Both the position numbers and the translations under genes were made by a program. From NCBI GenBank assembly GCA_030295235.1, contig AP026124.1, forward strand, positions 62,001 through 126,000: DNA of 64,000 bases. The letters run 5' to 3'. A model generated the notes under the pieces. The model worked only from the letters and a program-made list of their open reading frames with translations. It did not search any database and was not told where the DNA came from. Shown here piece after piece: positions 10,069 to 20,752 of this stretch (the stretch's first letter is position 1; each line of letters opens with the position of its first letter). The stretch comes from Fistulifera solaris (taxonomy: Eukaryota; Bacillariophyta; Bacillariophyceae; Naviculales; Stauroneidaceae).

Positions 10069-10209
10069 CTCAGAAAGGAAACAAACCAAGACAGACGATA
10101 AAATCGCACGATGCACCTGTCTAATCATCCATTTATCAGTACAACAGTCCTATAAAAAGTAAGAATGCATTGCTTTTAATAAAAACTTATTGTGATGCCG
10201 AGTCGAAAA

Positions 10210-11999
10210 CTACCAAAATGACTTTTTGCCCTTATCAATGGGCGGACTATCGATACAAGGTTTCCGACTTGGCTTGTCACGGTAGTGACACTGGACCTCG
10301 GGCTCTTGGATACAACAATCTTGCATCGGTGGTACGGCTTCCACTCCCACGCATTCAGCTTTTACGTACCAGTCTCCCATTTGTTGCAAGAACTTTTGCT
10401 TATTGTCCTTGTTGTGGGTCCAGCTCATATGGAAGATATAAGGCTTTTCGGTCATAAGAGTATTGGACGCAAATTGTTTCATAAATTCTTTGCGATTGTG
10501 ATAATGGAAGCCACCCGGAAACAGTTGCCCTTGAGGATCGTCGCGGCCCAATACCTTGACTTTGAGGCCACGATCGCTGGCGAAATCTGCCAACAGTGTC
10601 GTCAATGCCGATTGATGACTACCACTCTGTTGAATCAGATCGCCCATGCGCAAAAAGACAGAAAACAAGTATTCGGTCCGAGCATTGTGTCGAATGAAAT
10701 AGAAGCCAGTGTTGGGCGAATAAGGAGCGTATCGACTGCTGCGCGCCCCGTCATCTTGAAAGTACAAATCGAAATCACCAATGATTGGAACATTGTCCGC
10801 ATGGAAGTAGTCAAGAGGATTCTTGTACCATACAATATCCACATCTTGAAACAACAAATCGTATCCCAGCATGTTGATCAATTGCACGCAATACACTTTG
10901 GCCATCATCATGCCTGTCGGGGGGGGAAAAGGGTCAAATGAATGACGAGTTCAAAGAAGGACACGAAAGCAACAGACTATTCTTCATTCATCAACGCACC
11001 GGCAAATACTTTATCACCGTAAGCCCGTGCCGCTTTCTTGGGCATTTCACCAAAATCATCACCGACGGCAAAGGCGGTGACACCCCACGTTTCGGCAAGT
11101 GCCATCATTTCATCGTCTGTCGCAAACAACAGTACGCGAGACAAATCCAAGTTCCGAGCCTTGGCACTACACACAAAATTGAGAAACAATTCCGATTGTC
11201 CGAAATTGCACACCATGACGACAATGGTATTCCCTGACCCCGCCGCTTGCTGCGCCAATGGCTTTAATCGTTCCAGTATACTCGGCAATCGCTCCAAATA
11301 ATCTTTAAGAATAGGCCCATAATCATCCAATAAGGTTTGTGCGGCTGGTAAACCGGGTGAACGACCGTTGGGTTGCTGATATTTGGAAACATACTGCATG
11401 GGGTACTTCCGATGCACTTGATTGTTTGTGTCCATCGAAGGAGGCAAGCGTGTAAAATGATGAACGTGAAAGCTTTCCCACTGTCCGACAATACCGACAC
11501 ATTGTCCTTTCCGTTCGGGTTTGATTAAAACAACTTGCATTTCGAGACAGTTTTGGGTGGCTGATATTGAATCTGAAAACATGGGCAATTTTCGCGGATC
11601 GGTCGTTGTTGTAGCCGGTAATGTATCTGGATGTGTATACAACAGCATCACTTGATCGTTTCCTGGTTTATTGGGAATATCCCAAGGTACACCGATATCA
11701 TATTGTTGAATGAAACTCGATCGATCGACCAAAGCCGCACCAGCAACCAATTGTCCGATCGATTGTCTCGGAAAGACGTCCATTCCGGAAGTAAAGGAAA
11801 CTCCACTGACACTGCTGGTAAAACCATCACGAGATTTTTGCATGGATCCACCAAAGAAGACTCCGACTTGAAAAGCAAACACGGCGACCAGGAAATGCGA
11901 TAGTAAAGTGATCGGTGATATCATGCAAAAGCTCAAGAAGCGTTTATTGCTCGCGTTGTTGTTGCGAGAATTCGAGGATACATTGGTTATCGTCACCAT
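10210..11999 (-). CDS. Type II Golgi nucleotide-diphospho-sugar transferase (GT77-like)
   Basis: The 567-residue protein has a short Asn-rich cytoplasmic tail and a signal-anchor at about residues 23-50 (hydrophobic, FLVAVFAFQVGVFFGG). A lumenal catalytic region follows with the GT77-type pattern: MLGYDLLFQDVDIVWYKNP (DVD is the metal-binding DxD), then FDLYFQDDGAR and NTGFYFIRHN. It likely transfers a pentose or hexose to glycoprotein or wall polymers in the Golgi. One intron of 86 nt lies at 10914-10999 (donor GTGCGT). Splicing joins VFAG to MMMAKVYC and gives 1704 nt in phase. The sugar donor cannot be told from the sequence. Confidence 0.8.
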
Positions 12000-12404
12000 G
12001 GTTCATTAAAGGTTAATCTTGTGCTGATTAGATAAGGAAAGGATGGTAAAATAGAGCCAGTACCAGGAAGGAAGAGAGTTTGTGGGAAGTTTATTATTTT
12101 AAATTCGATTCATTCGCAACAAAAACAGAAAAAATAATACGAGTACCAGTAACACTATAATCTATAATGTTTCGGATGCGCGGTCATTTTTCACTCACTT
12201 ATGTCGGTATCAGTCGCAGCGGTATACAAGGATCGAAATACGTGATACCTGTAAGACACCGTAAATTCAAATATGAGCAAAGTGTACATCAATGCCGATA
12301 CGACAGTCTCCGTTCATATTCACTCCGCTACACGTTTTTACAGCTCCGCATTTTTTAACTACGTATTCGTTTTTTTTATTCGATGCGAATGCGAATGACG
12401 AGGA
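12000..12404. promoter_or_regulatory. Divergent spacer between two glycosyltransferases
   Basis: This 405-bp AT-rich spacer holds degenerate AGTACCAG motifs near 12058 and 12141, and no gene. Confidence 0.45.
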
Positions 12405-13763
12405 ATGAATGAGCGTTTTGACTTGCCATCACAAACGATAACCAGTGAATATATATACAATGGTCCTTTGGAAGCAAAAGCAGGTTATTCTTTGGTTTTC
12501 AGCCTTCTCCGTTCCTTTTTGACTCTATTTAATTTCAGCTTATCGCAAACGTACTTGAGTCTTACTTACGACAACAATGCAGCAAATGCAACAAATGATT
12601 CTCTCTCAGTGACAGTTAAAGCGCCCTCATATACACAACAAGAATCGTTTGCCGCATGTATATTAGTACTGGATCAGAATCATCGATTGACGGAATGGAT
12701 TGCTTATCATTACTTTGCGTTACCGTTACGCACACTCATTATTGCCTACGATCCGAAAAGTACATTACGAGCTCGTGAACTCGTACAACGCTGGAAATCA
12801 GTAATAAATATTATTGAATGGGAAGATGATGATTATTTACCGCCCAATTGGGCGGCACAAATGGCTCGTGTCAAAGGAAGTGTTGGAGTCCATCGACGTC
12901 GACAACCGCGCTTTATGAAAGAGTGCACCAAAGTGGCTGCCTCCAAAAAGATAAAACGTGTCCTGCATGCCGATGTCGATGAATATTTACGCATCAATCG
13001 CAACGTCGTGTCATCCGATATTGTCAATGCGTCAGAACCGGGACATATCACCAAATTTCTCAATCAGCTCGAACACAAAAACAATACACTTTTTCCGGAA
13101 TCAACAAACGGATACGGGAGAGCGTGTACCTGTTTCTCTCGCTATCATTATGTACAGGTGCTGAATGATCCATCCAATGGGACGACGCACGAGTACAACA
13201 GTCTTGCATCTTCCTTTGTCGGAAAGGAACACGAGGTTTATTTTGACACATTACGGTATCCCTACCGAGCCGGATTCATTACGGGTCTACCCAAGGGTAT
13301 CATCAATTTGAAATACATTTCGAATTCGGAATTATCGAGAGCCAAAAACGATGTTCATTTGCCTTTGGGAAAGCAGTATTGCGAACGTCCTAATCTCAAC
13401 ACGACACTTTTCATATTCAATCACTACATTGGCAGTTACGAGTCATTCTTGTATAGTGTTCACAACGATCCCCGCTACAATATGACACGAGACAAATGGG
13501 AAGAACGCGTATACGGAGGTGGAGGTATGCTCACGGGGCAAGATGCTTGGAAGACTCTGCCTCCCGTGTTGGATGATACGATTGTCGAATGGTTGCCGGC
13601 GTTTTATCAATGGCAGTCGGAAGAAACGGCGAGCTGGCTACTACAGGACACTGGATTGCGCGCTGTGCTACCCGAGTTAATGGCACAGCATCCCGAAATT
13701 TCGAATTCGTATTATGATCAGGATGCAGAGAAGATACTGATCAACGCGTTGTCACAACAATGA
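12405..13763 (+). CDS. Glycosyltransferase of the GT92/DUF23-like type
   Basis: A single 452-residue frame with a hydrophobic segment at about residues 28-50, consistent with a signal-anchor. The catalytic region begins ACILVLDQNHRLTEWIAYHY, followed by TLIIAYDPKS. The HADVDEYL motif at about residue 187 is the likely metal-binding DxD. Later HYIGSYE and QWQSEETASWLL occur. This order (LDxNxxLxEWxAYHY ... DxDE) is seen in a family expanded in diatoms and assigned to GT92-like enzymes. N-glycosylation sequons (NNT, NGT) fit a Golgi lumenal location. No frame break is seen. Another ATG downstream is possible but would remove part of the membrane anchor. Confidence 0.65.
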   Translation: MNERFDLPSQTITSEYIYNGPLEAKAGYSLVFSLLRSFLTLFNFSLSQTYLSLTYDNNAANATNDSLSVTVKAPSYTQQESFAACILVLDQNHRLTEWIAYHYFALPLRTLIIAYDPKSTLRARELVQRWKSVINIIEWEDDDYLPPNWAAQMARVKGSVGVHRRRQPRFMKECTKVAASKKIKRVLHADVDEYLRINRNVVSSDIVNASEPGHITKFLNQLEHKNNTLFPESTNGYGRACTCFSRYHYVQVLNDPSNGTTHEYNSLASSFVGKEHEVYFDTLRYPYRAGFITGLPKGIINLKYISNSELSRAKNDVHLPLGKQYCERPNLNTTLFIFNHYIGSYESFLYSVHNDPRYNMTRDKWEERVYGGGGMLTGQDAWKTLPPVLDDTIVEWLPAFYQWQSEETASWLLQDTGLRAVLPELMAQHPEISNSYYDQDAEKILINALSQQ

Positions 13764-13888
13764 ACGGAGTAGCGGGTGCAAACTAATTGTTCACTTTCCT
13801 CTTGCACCACAAAGAAAATCAAGAATGAATCAACATGGGATACAATAAGCCGTAAATCAACAGCTTTTTAAAATCATACAGTGGCGTC

Positions 13889-15403
13889 TTAATCTTCGTC
13901 GTCCGACTCTGAGTCTCCGTCATCACCCTCTTCGTCTTCGTCCACTTGTGAAATAAGACTTTCCACGTAATCATCCAACTCATCATCCGACAAAGAGGGC
14001 GAAGGCGTCAGCTTACTCAAGGGAATATCTATTCGTGTCGCCGATGTACGAATTCGTGCGCGTTCGGCAATCTTTTCACCACCAGCAAGTTCATCCGGTC
14101 CGTAAATGCTTTCCATTGCTTTGTCTGATTTTGTGGCAACCACCAATATCTGTTGTTGGGGTGCCGGTAATAAGCTAAGAACAATGCTTGGCGGCTTGAG
14201 CAATAAAAAGTACAACACTTGCTTGATCAGCAGCTGCACTTGTCTTGCTTGCAAGACAAAGACCGCCGGCGCTCCCAACAATAGAATAGCCCGACTGGTC
14301 GGCGTCCGACCACCGAACCAGCCGAAAAACAAAAACAAGCAAAAGCTTCGTATCGATGCTTCCCAGTCAATGTTGAACTGTCGTTGCAGTTGTAGCTTCA
14401 GTGACGTTTTGACGCCCGCGACGGCCACTTGACGAACACGCTGTCCACGAATTTGTGTCATCATGAGTCCCGATTGTTCGGCCGGTGCAATCGGATCGGC
14501 CAACAAGTTTTGTGTTTTGGAACTCGTCAGGAGCTGTGTTTTCCATTGTGTTTGCATGCGTTCGGCTTGTTGACGAATCTGTTCAGAAATGAGCGATGAA
14601 TCGTTGCTGGCTTGTACCTCATTGTCTTTATCGGTATCATCCAACGATGCAGTCGACCGAGATGGAAAGAGTGCAGCGGCGTTTTGATACAATGCAGCTT
14701 CGCTGGCAGCGTACGCCTCTAGCAGTTGAGCAGTCGTCCAGTGTGGTATTTCTTGTTGCAATTGCGGCAAGAATTTCGGGTCAATCGGTGGAACCATATC
14801 GAGTTGCAAAACGAGTCCGAACGCGTTATCCTCATCAATTTCGTCGTCCTCTTCGTCATCATCTTCCTCTTCATCTTCTATTAACTCATCGACAATGGTC
14901 GTGTCCGGCAATCGTTTCCCACGCCATATTAACTCCATTGTGGACACAGGAGGTTTGTTGGGTAATTGCCGACGAATACTCTCTTTGAGTGAAGCAACGT
15001 CACGACTTCGATTGACGTTCAGTTCGAGTGAATGATCTAGTACTTTAAATCCTGTTGCAGTTTGAACTGTAACAGTTACCGGTTTTTGTGAGAGAGAACC
15101 TTTCTTCGATGCTTGTTTAGCATCGTCTTTGTCCTCTTCTTCTTTGTCGTTACCGCTGAACGCTTCATGTCCTTGCGTCGCCGACGCATCATCATCATCA
15201 TCATCTTCTTCTTCTTCTTCTTCAACGATTCCCTCTTGCACACTCGCACCTCCTCGAATGAGCCAGACAGTACCTCTTTGAGTGAACGAGAGTGTCCGAT
15301 AAGTCGCTGGAGAAACGAAAGGTCGATACGCTTCGGTAGTCGATTGTTGCATATTTGCTGTGTATACTAACAAGAACACTGTTATCCGTGATAATGTCGT
15401 CAT
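13889..15403 (-). CDS. Secretory-pathway membrane protein with ubiquitin-like domain
   Basis: This 504-residue protein begins with a signal peptide (SRITVFLLVYTANMQQSTTEA). Acidic and Ser/Lys stretches follow, then a ubiquitin-like fold at about residues 108-172 (VTVQTATGF, RDVASLKESIRRQLP, MELIWRGKRLPD). A second long acidic run is next. A membrane region at about 345-405 (FCLFLFFGWFGG, ILLLGAPAVFVLQA, and a third segment) is followed by an acidic, Ser/Asp-rich tail. The arrangement recalls ER ubiquitin-like membrane proteins such as HERP or TMUB, but I would not assign it to either. Whether it sits in the ER or a plastid membrane is open. No frame break is seen. Confidence 0.7.
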   Translation of the reverse strand: MTTLSRITVFLLVYTANMQQSTTEAYRPFVSPATYRTLSFTQRGTVWLIRGGASVQEGIVEEEEEEDDDDDDASATQGHEAFSGNDKEEEDKDDAKQASKKGSLSQKPVTVTVQTATGFKVLDHSLELNVNRSRDVASLKESIRRQLPNKPPVSTMELIWRGKRLPDTTIVDELIEDEEEDDDEEDDEIDEDNAFGLVLQLDMVPPIDPKFLPQLQQEIPHWTTAQLLEAYAASEAALYQNAAALFPSRSTASLDDTDKDNEVQASNDSSLISEQIRQQAERMQTQWKTQLLTSSKTQNLLADPIAPAEQSGLMMTQIRGQRVRQVAVAGVKTSLKLQLQRQFNIDWEASIRSFCLFLFFGWFGGRTPTSRAILLLGAPAVFVLQARQVQLLIKQVLYFLLLKPPSIVLSLLPAPQQQILVVATKSDKAMESIYGPDELAGGEKIAERARIRTSATRIDIPLSKLTPSPSLSDDELDDYVESLISQVDEDEEGDDGDSESDDED

Positions 15404-15702
15404 TGTTGATTCTTGGCTTGTGTGAAGAGAGGACAGGACTGCGTTACGATTCTCTTTGTTGTGAAAGTGATTATTATTTATTTGAGATAAACATCACCTT
15501 GTTGTTGGGTCGCGTCCTCGAGAAGATCAAAGCCAACGACCTTCCACGTGTTGATGATAAAGCGGCGCGTTTTTATTTCAAAACGTGTTAGGGTTTCAGG
15601 TTACGGATAAGGATGGTTTACCTCGCCCTTTCTCTCTCTAGAGAGTGCTGGTTGACGATTACGATGATGATGTTTTTCTTCTACCAGATTCATGAATTCC
15701 AG

Positions 15703-15717
15703 GACTGGATGTCAGTC
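15703..15717. repeat. GACTG-N5-CAGTC palindrome
   Basis: Exact arms, flanked by a further perfect 9-bp inverted repeat, GATTCATGA (15688-15696) and TCATGAATC (15716-15724). Confidence 0.55.
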
Positions 15718-15851
15718 ATGAATCAAGTTTTTCCGAGCCCAGGCAGGTAACGATACCGGTACAGTACTGGTACTTGTACCATTTTCATTTTTTCGCAGTG
15801 TCCTCATCATAAAGCACGGCCAATACTTAATGATCCCAGTACATAAATTAA

Positions 15852-16034
15852 AAAAGTGGAAAATTCAGTCGAATGTCAAGATTAGATTCTGACGATTAAA
15901 AAATTAGGAATAAAATATATATGTGTTATTTCACCGCAAAAAAAAAAATTATTTAAATGAAAAGTGGAAAATTCAGTCGAATGTCAAGATTAGATTCTGA
16001 CGATTAAAAAATTAGGAATAAAATATATATGTGT
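15852..16034. repeat. Perfect 75-bp tandem duplication, period 108
   Basis: Copies at 15852-15926 and 15960-16034 are identical by eye over 75 bp, each followed by an A-run and TTATTTAA. The absence of differences suggests a recent duplication (or an assembly artefact). Confidence 0.85.
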
Positions 16035-16429
16035 AAAAAAAAATTATTTAAGGAAAAAGGCCGTATTGAATCCATGTTACGCACCCTCTAGTAGAAAGTA
16101 GGAATTCGTTTCGAAAAGTCAAAAATGTACATAATTAATTTTCAATATGAAGAGGAAAAGGATAGAAGGCAACCTACAGTTGTCCAAAGATCCAACTGTT
16201 TGTTGGCAATATACCAGGTAGTGTACCTCAAACCCGAACCCATAGTTTGTGCTCGTCGCTCGTCGGCAAATGGGAAATGGGTCGATGGTTCATCCTTTTA
16301 TAGCTGGTCGACATCAACTGTTTGCCAAATCTCTCTCTCTCTCTACGGAGTTCTTTCTTTATCAACGGTTTATGCTCACGAATCATCATCATCATCATTA
16401 TCGATTCTAGTAATTAAAACACACGCGTC

Positions 16430-17623
16430 ATGCGTAGCGAGAACCGGAAATGCAACCGAAAACGTAGCCATGTTGTCGGATTAGTTCTTATCTTTCTTCT
16501 GGCCATCCAACTTTCCAAGGTTTTCCATTTGAATTACGAGAAAGAAACAGGAAGTGTTCCTCCTCCGACCTGCCAAGAATTTGTTCCAGGTGAACTATTT
16601 CTAAGGGAGCGTACCAATCAATCTGCCATTTCTGAAATCAAGAGCCGGCCAAGACATCCTGAAAAAAGCATCTGCTTTTGGGACTCTAATTGGTTATTGC
16701 ATCAACATTTACCACACGCAATGCAGTGGATATATCGCTGCTGGACCATCTGGGAAAAGTATCCGGGGGATAAGGTGCTCCTCAAAAATCCAGATGATTG
16801 GAAAGTAAAAGTCGCCCGTTTCTTGACAAAGATCTTCAATCCATATTCCAAGGGTGAATTCATTGATGGGATGTTGTCAGCAATGGAGGAAGCGTTCAAT
16901 GTGAAAATCATGTTATCGAATGAAATTAGTGAATATGATCGGCAATATGCTGTCGATGCCACCACTGAAGTTTGTGGAGGAAATCACTGTATGCGTCGAC
17001 AAGATGCGTGGAAATGGACCGAGGGTATACTGCGGCATGAAAATCTTCACGAGGAGAGAATTGGGTGCAAAGGACCAGTACGGATAGGAATTTTGAATCG
17101 AGCTCAGGACAATGGTCGCTCCATACTTAATGCAGGGCGTATCATGGATAAACTGAGGCATGAATATGGTGAAAATGTTCGCGTTGACGAAGGTACAATG
17201 GACGGAAAATCCTTTCGCGAACAAATTGGTTGGTTTGCCTCCCATGATATTGTTTTTACAGGCCATGGAGCTCAGGAGACGAGCTTGCCGTTTATGGCCC
17301 GCTGTGGTGTTATTATGGAGATATTTCCATTCGGCTATTATGTCCCTCATAAATTTGGATCTTTGGCCGATTCAACTCATGTCCGTCACTATTCCATGTA
17401 CGACAACAACACGACAGATCCAATTGCGGATACACAGGCAAAAATCGATCGTTATGCAGACCGAGTCAATGTCCGTGCAGCGAATTTTTGTCCTGCCGCA
17501 GCTAGCATCCTGCATTACATTTCGACAGCTATCCACGATTGGGAACTGTGCTGCAAAGATGTGGAAGAAAGCTTCAATTTTAGTGTAGGAGCTAGCACTT
17601 TTGATGAATTAGCCCAAGAATAG
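16430..17623 (+). CDS. GT61-family glycosyltransferase
   Basis: This 397-residue type II membrane protein has a basic tail and signal-anchor (HVVGLVLIFLLAIQL, residues 15-29). The C-terminal half carries the GT61 (DUF563) signature: RIGILNRAQDNGRSILN, then SFREQIGWFASHDIVFTGHG, then AQETSLPFMARCGVIMEIFP. In this family GHGA and the downstream Glu are near the nucleotide-sugar site. GT61 members include EGF-domain O-GlcNAc transferase and plant xylosyl- or arabinosyltransferases; the substrate here is unknown. Cys-rich lumenal spacing (CGGNHC, WELCC) suggests disulfides. It is intronless and intact. Confidence 0.82.
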   Translation: MRSENRKCNRKRSHVVGLVLIFLLAIQLSKVFHLNYEKETGSVPPPTCQEFVPGELFLRERTNQSAISEIKSRPRHPEKSICFWDSNWLLHQHLPHAMQWIYRCWTIWEKYPGDKVLLKNPDDWKVKVARFLTKIFNPYSKGEFIDGMLSAMEEAFNVKIMLSNEISEYDRQYAVDATTEVCGGNHCMRRQDAWKWTEGILRHENLHEERIGCKGPVRIGILNRAQDNGRSILNAGRIMDKLRHEYGENVRVDEGTMDGKSFREQIGWFASHDIVFTGHGAQETSLPFMARCGVIMEIFPFGYYVPHKFGSLADSTHVRHYSMYDNNTTDPIADTQAKIDRYADRVNVRAANFCPAAASILHYISTAIHDWELCCKDVEESFNFSVGASTFDELAQE

Positions 17624-17937
17624 CAGAATGAGCTTTAGGGTAAATTGTTTCATTGTTTCACAACTTCAACTGCAGCAGATTCAATGCAATTTGTATCTTG
17701 TTGTCAAAAGATAGGCTGCGGATCGTTTTGTCCTGATGTACTTTTTTATGATCCAAGTGTAGGTTTTACCCGTCATATCACGACTGAAATTCAGTCAATT
17801 TAGAGCGGGCGTGTTTACTACGTAATTTCAGTGTTTTTATTCTCTTCATTTCGCGTTCACGTCGTATCGCATTTTTGACTTCATCCAAACTCTACTGGTA
17901 CAATCATAAATCAATCGCATTTAATTAACATAATAGA
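17624..17937. other. Short intergenic region with palindrome
   Basis: 314 bp between two same-strand genes. It contains the exact palindrome at 17782-17796 and no gene. Confidence 0.55.
17782..17796. repeat. GACTG-N5-CAGTC palindrome
   Basis: GACTGAAATTCAGTC, preceded by CAC; exact copy in intergenic DNA 142 bp before the next start. Confidence 0.55.
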
Positions 17938-19006
17938 ATGAGGATTGTTTCCATTTCTTACAATGATCTCGTTGAGCAAAAGCAGGAGACGCTTTTAACT
18001 GCTACAGAAGAAGCCTTCGGACCGCAAGGACTGGGGATCATCGTGATACGAGATGTGCCCGAATTTGCTGTTTTGCGGCAACGTGTGCTTGAAGAAGCGG
18101 CAAAGTTGGGAGAATTGGGAAAAACGAATCACTTTACCAATGTGTTAGATGACTGCATTTCTCCGGAATCGAATTATAGTACGGGCTGGTCTCATGGGAA
18201 AGAACAACTGACGCAGGGTGTACCCGATACCAGCAAGGGAAGTTTTTATGCGAATCCGCTCGTACCGAATTTGCTAGAAGCTGTATTGCAACGGGATGAT
18301 TTCAAAGATATTCATGAGGAGAAGCTACGGAAACAAGCAAATGACAATCCTTCCTTCTTCGCACCCAATGTGTTCCCTCGAGCTTGTCCGGAATTGGAAC
18401 CTGCATTGACGTCTATGGGGAAACTCATTCATCACGTGGGCTGTCTGGTAGCTCGAGCATGTCAAGACTACTGTCGCGAGAAACATGAACTATCCATTCC
18501 ACTGCATAGTATAGTTGCTGAGTCACTCAATTGCAAGGCACGGTTGCTGCATTATTACGATGAACCCAAGAACGGTAACAACTGGTGGTGCGGTTGGCAT
18601 AAGGATCACGGCGCTTTAACTGGCTTGGTACCGTGCATGTATCGGAAAGACGGAAAGGAAATCAAATTGGAAGAACCATCTCTTTATATCCAAACCAGAA
18701 ACGGAGAGAACATAGGTGTATCGTGGCCGGCCGATTGTCTTGCTTTCCAGCTCGGAGAGACTTTTCAGATTCTCACCAACGGCCTCTTGGAGGCGACACC
18801 CCATGCTGTAAAAAAGAGTTGAAGAAGGTTGCACTCGTGAAGCACTAGCCGTCTTTCTTCAGCCGGAGTTTGATTTTCCGCTCACCGCCAATTACACGGA
18901 AGAAATATTGTCATCCACAGTTCGTCCCCTCAAACAACGGTATCGCCCGGGGTGTACGTTTGGAGAGTTTCACAATGCGACAGTACAAGCTTTTCAAGCC
19001 AAATAA
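17938..19006 (+). CDS. 2-oxoglutarate/Fe(II) oxygenase-like protein, one frame break
   Basis: About 355 residues with an isopenicillin-N-synthase-like fold. The Fe-binding HxD is HKDHGALTGLVP near residue 222, and the distal histidine is in ATPHAVK near residue 289. The N-terminus (GLGIIVIRDVP) matches the family's entry strand. At the six-A run 18810-18815 one base is extra. Reading on in the correct frame gives RVEEGCTREALAVFLQPEFDFPL and a stop at 19006, so the C-terminal arm of the barrel is present. Without the correction the protein ends three residues after the distal His. The substrate is unknown. Confidence 0.75.
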
Positions 19007-19165
19007 GCTTCGCAGTTTTGCGCCTTAAAAGATTATGTTTTTATACTCATTTTATTGTCAGCTATTACAATGGCTTATCGGTTTTCTAACACGTCATTCA
19101 TTCGAGTGATCACTGTACATTGCTTTACAATTGCCTCCGTGTGTGTCCATAACACAAAAACTCAT

Positions 19166-20206
19166 TTAAGCAGCATGACTGATTCCTGCTCGAGTTTTCA
19201 TATTGTCAGCATCGATCTTGTTCTTGTATGCGGCGGGTGCCATCAATGGAATGCGTTCAAGAGCGACATTTTTCTGCAACATTTCTGCCAAAGCATCGAA
19301 CCCAGCGTTCGAGATCTTAACATTTCCCCACAAGCGGAGCATCTTGATACTTCTGTTGTCCGCCAATGCAGTCGCAATGACAATGCAACCTTCGTCGGTG
19401 AGGCTGTTGCACGACAAATCGAGTTTCTCCAGAGACTGGTTCAAGCCAATGGCCTTGGCAATGTGGTCGGCACTTTCGTCATTGAGACCACAATGCGGAA
19501 GTGCAAGACCCTTGATGCTTGGAGCAGTCTTGATAGCTTCGGCGAGTGCCTCAAAGTCATCTAAGTCCAGAGCAAGACGGTTCAACGTGAGCTCATTCAT
19601 TTTGGGCGCAGAGATCAAGGACGCCAGAGCCAGACCCCGCACGATAACTTTGACTGGTTGGCTTGCAGCAACACTACCCACAAGACTGACACGTCGTCGA
19701 CGCGTCACCTCAATCTTAACTTTTTCGAGATTCGGAATAGTCGAGAGCGCCTTGATGAAATCGTCCATGACAATCGAGTCATCGTTCAAGCAAAAGTCAG
19801 TGAGATTGAAACCAGTCAATGTAGGGTGATTTTCAATCGCCTTGGAAATAATGGCGAAGTCTTCCGCTGAGCCCTGCAAATCCAAGCAGCCAAACTCGAG
19901 AAACTCGATTTTGTTTGCGTTTTTCAGAAAGTCGGCGAGGACTTTGACAGGGACACTGGCGTGCCAAATGTGAGCCTCTGTGAGAGCCGGCAACGCACCG
20001 ATGGTAGAGAAGAAATCCTCCATATAATTCTCGTCCATGCAGGGTAAGAAATCGCGGTCGAGACGAATATAGTCGACGACCGTGTTCGACGACAGTGCTT
20101 CGATCAAATCCGACATGCTTGCGGCGTAGGCTTCGGGGCTCTCCGTGAGACGAAGCTCCCTTAGCTCGTAGTCGTTGTTTCTGAGTTGCTCGCAGATAGA
20201 AGTCAT
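19166..20206 (-). CDS. Leucine-rich-repeat (RNase-inhibitor type) protein
   Basis: A 346-residue intact frame with LRR_RI-type repeats of about 28 residues, best seen in the C-terminal half: LEKLDLSCNSLTDEGCIVIA, IKMLRLWGNVKISNAGF and KGLALPHCGLNDESADHIA. The N-terminal part (LRELRLTESPEAYAASM) has more degenerate repeats. No signal peptide, membrane segment or kinase domain is present, so it is likely a soluble scaffold. Such stand-alone LRR proteins are numerous in diatoms, and a specific role cannot be assigned. A second, unrelated-looking LRR gene is at 28824-29633. Confidence 0.8.
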   Translation of the reverse strand: MTSICEQLRNNDYELRELRLTESPEAYAASMSDLIEALSSNTVVDYIRLDRDFLPCMDENYMEDFFSTIGALPALTEAHIWHASVPVKVLADFLKNANKIEFLEFGCLDLQGSAEDFAIISKAIENHPTLTGFNLTDFCLNDDSIVMDDFIKALSTIPNLEKVKIEVTRRRRVSLVGSVAASQPVKVIVRGLALASLISAPKMNELTLNRLALDLDDFEALAEAIKTAPSIKGLALPHCGLNDESADHIAKAIGLNQSLEKLDLSCNSLTDEGCIVIATALADNRSIKMLRLWGNVKISNAGFDALAEMLQKNVALERIPLMAPAAYKNKIDADNMKTRAGISHAA

Positions 20207-20660
20207 TATTGCTGTTGTTGATGATAATGAGAGCCCTGAGATTCAAATGATGAGAATTTCGGGAGTTGTCAATTTTATGAAGAATGACTTTGTAGTGTTT
20301 GCAGCCAACTCCTTCGCGTCACAAACATCAACAGAGTGCCCCATGCCACCAACCTCTCCGTTCTTCTTCTCTCGTCTCGCGGTTCGGATTACGGATTCTT
20401 ACGTGAAATGACTGCGAAACCCTGATAATAGACTATCGGAGATCGTGGACTTCATGTATTCGACGCTTATTCTCAATTTCTAGTTTGTTGTTTTCTCCTA
20501 CCGCATTTCATGAAGAAGGCTAAGGCTAATGACTCAATGACTTTTTCGATATTGTTCGTGGTTTTCCTACCTACTACGGAATACAAGCAACCACTTATCC
20601 GCTTATGGAATGACACGTTGTCGACATAGTTAAATAGTACGAAAGTATTTTTGTTTCCTA

Positions 20661-20670
20661 TACCAGGTAC
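20661..20670 (+). promoter_or_regulatory. TACCAGGTAC motif
   Basis: Exact copy in the LRR/ABCG divergent spacer, 16 bp before the hairpin arm at 20686. Confidence 0.5.
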
Positions 20671-20685
20671 GGGAAGGACGTTAAA

Positions 20686-20752
20686 CGTTAAATTCTGCCT
20701 TCAGGTACAAGATTATTCTACGTAGCATCCTCGACAAGGCAGAATTTTAACG
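20686..20752. repeat. Imperfect inverted repeat, 16/17-bp arms
   Basis: The left arm CGTTAAATTCTGCCTT (20686-20701) pairs with the right arm AAGGCAGAATTTTAACG (20736-20752), with one extra A in the right arm and a 34-bp loop. It could be a hairpin RNA, a MITE relic or a regulatory palindrome. Confidence 0.6.

Larger units (their letters stand above)
15404..16429. promoter_or_regulatory. Divergent spacer with duplication and palindromes
   Basis: About 1 kb without a gene. It holds a GACTG-N5-CAGTC palindrome nested in a larger inverted repeat (15688-15724), a GTAC-rich island (15754-15780), a 108-bp-period tandem duplication (15852-16034), a one-mismatch TACCAGGTAG (16212-16221) and CT and CAT microsatellites near 16330-16400. 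Confidence 0.6.
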
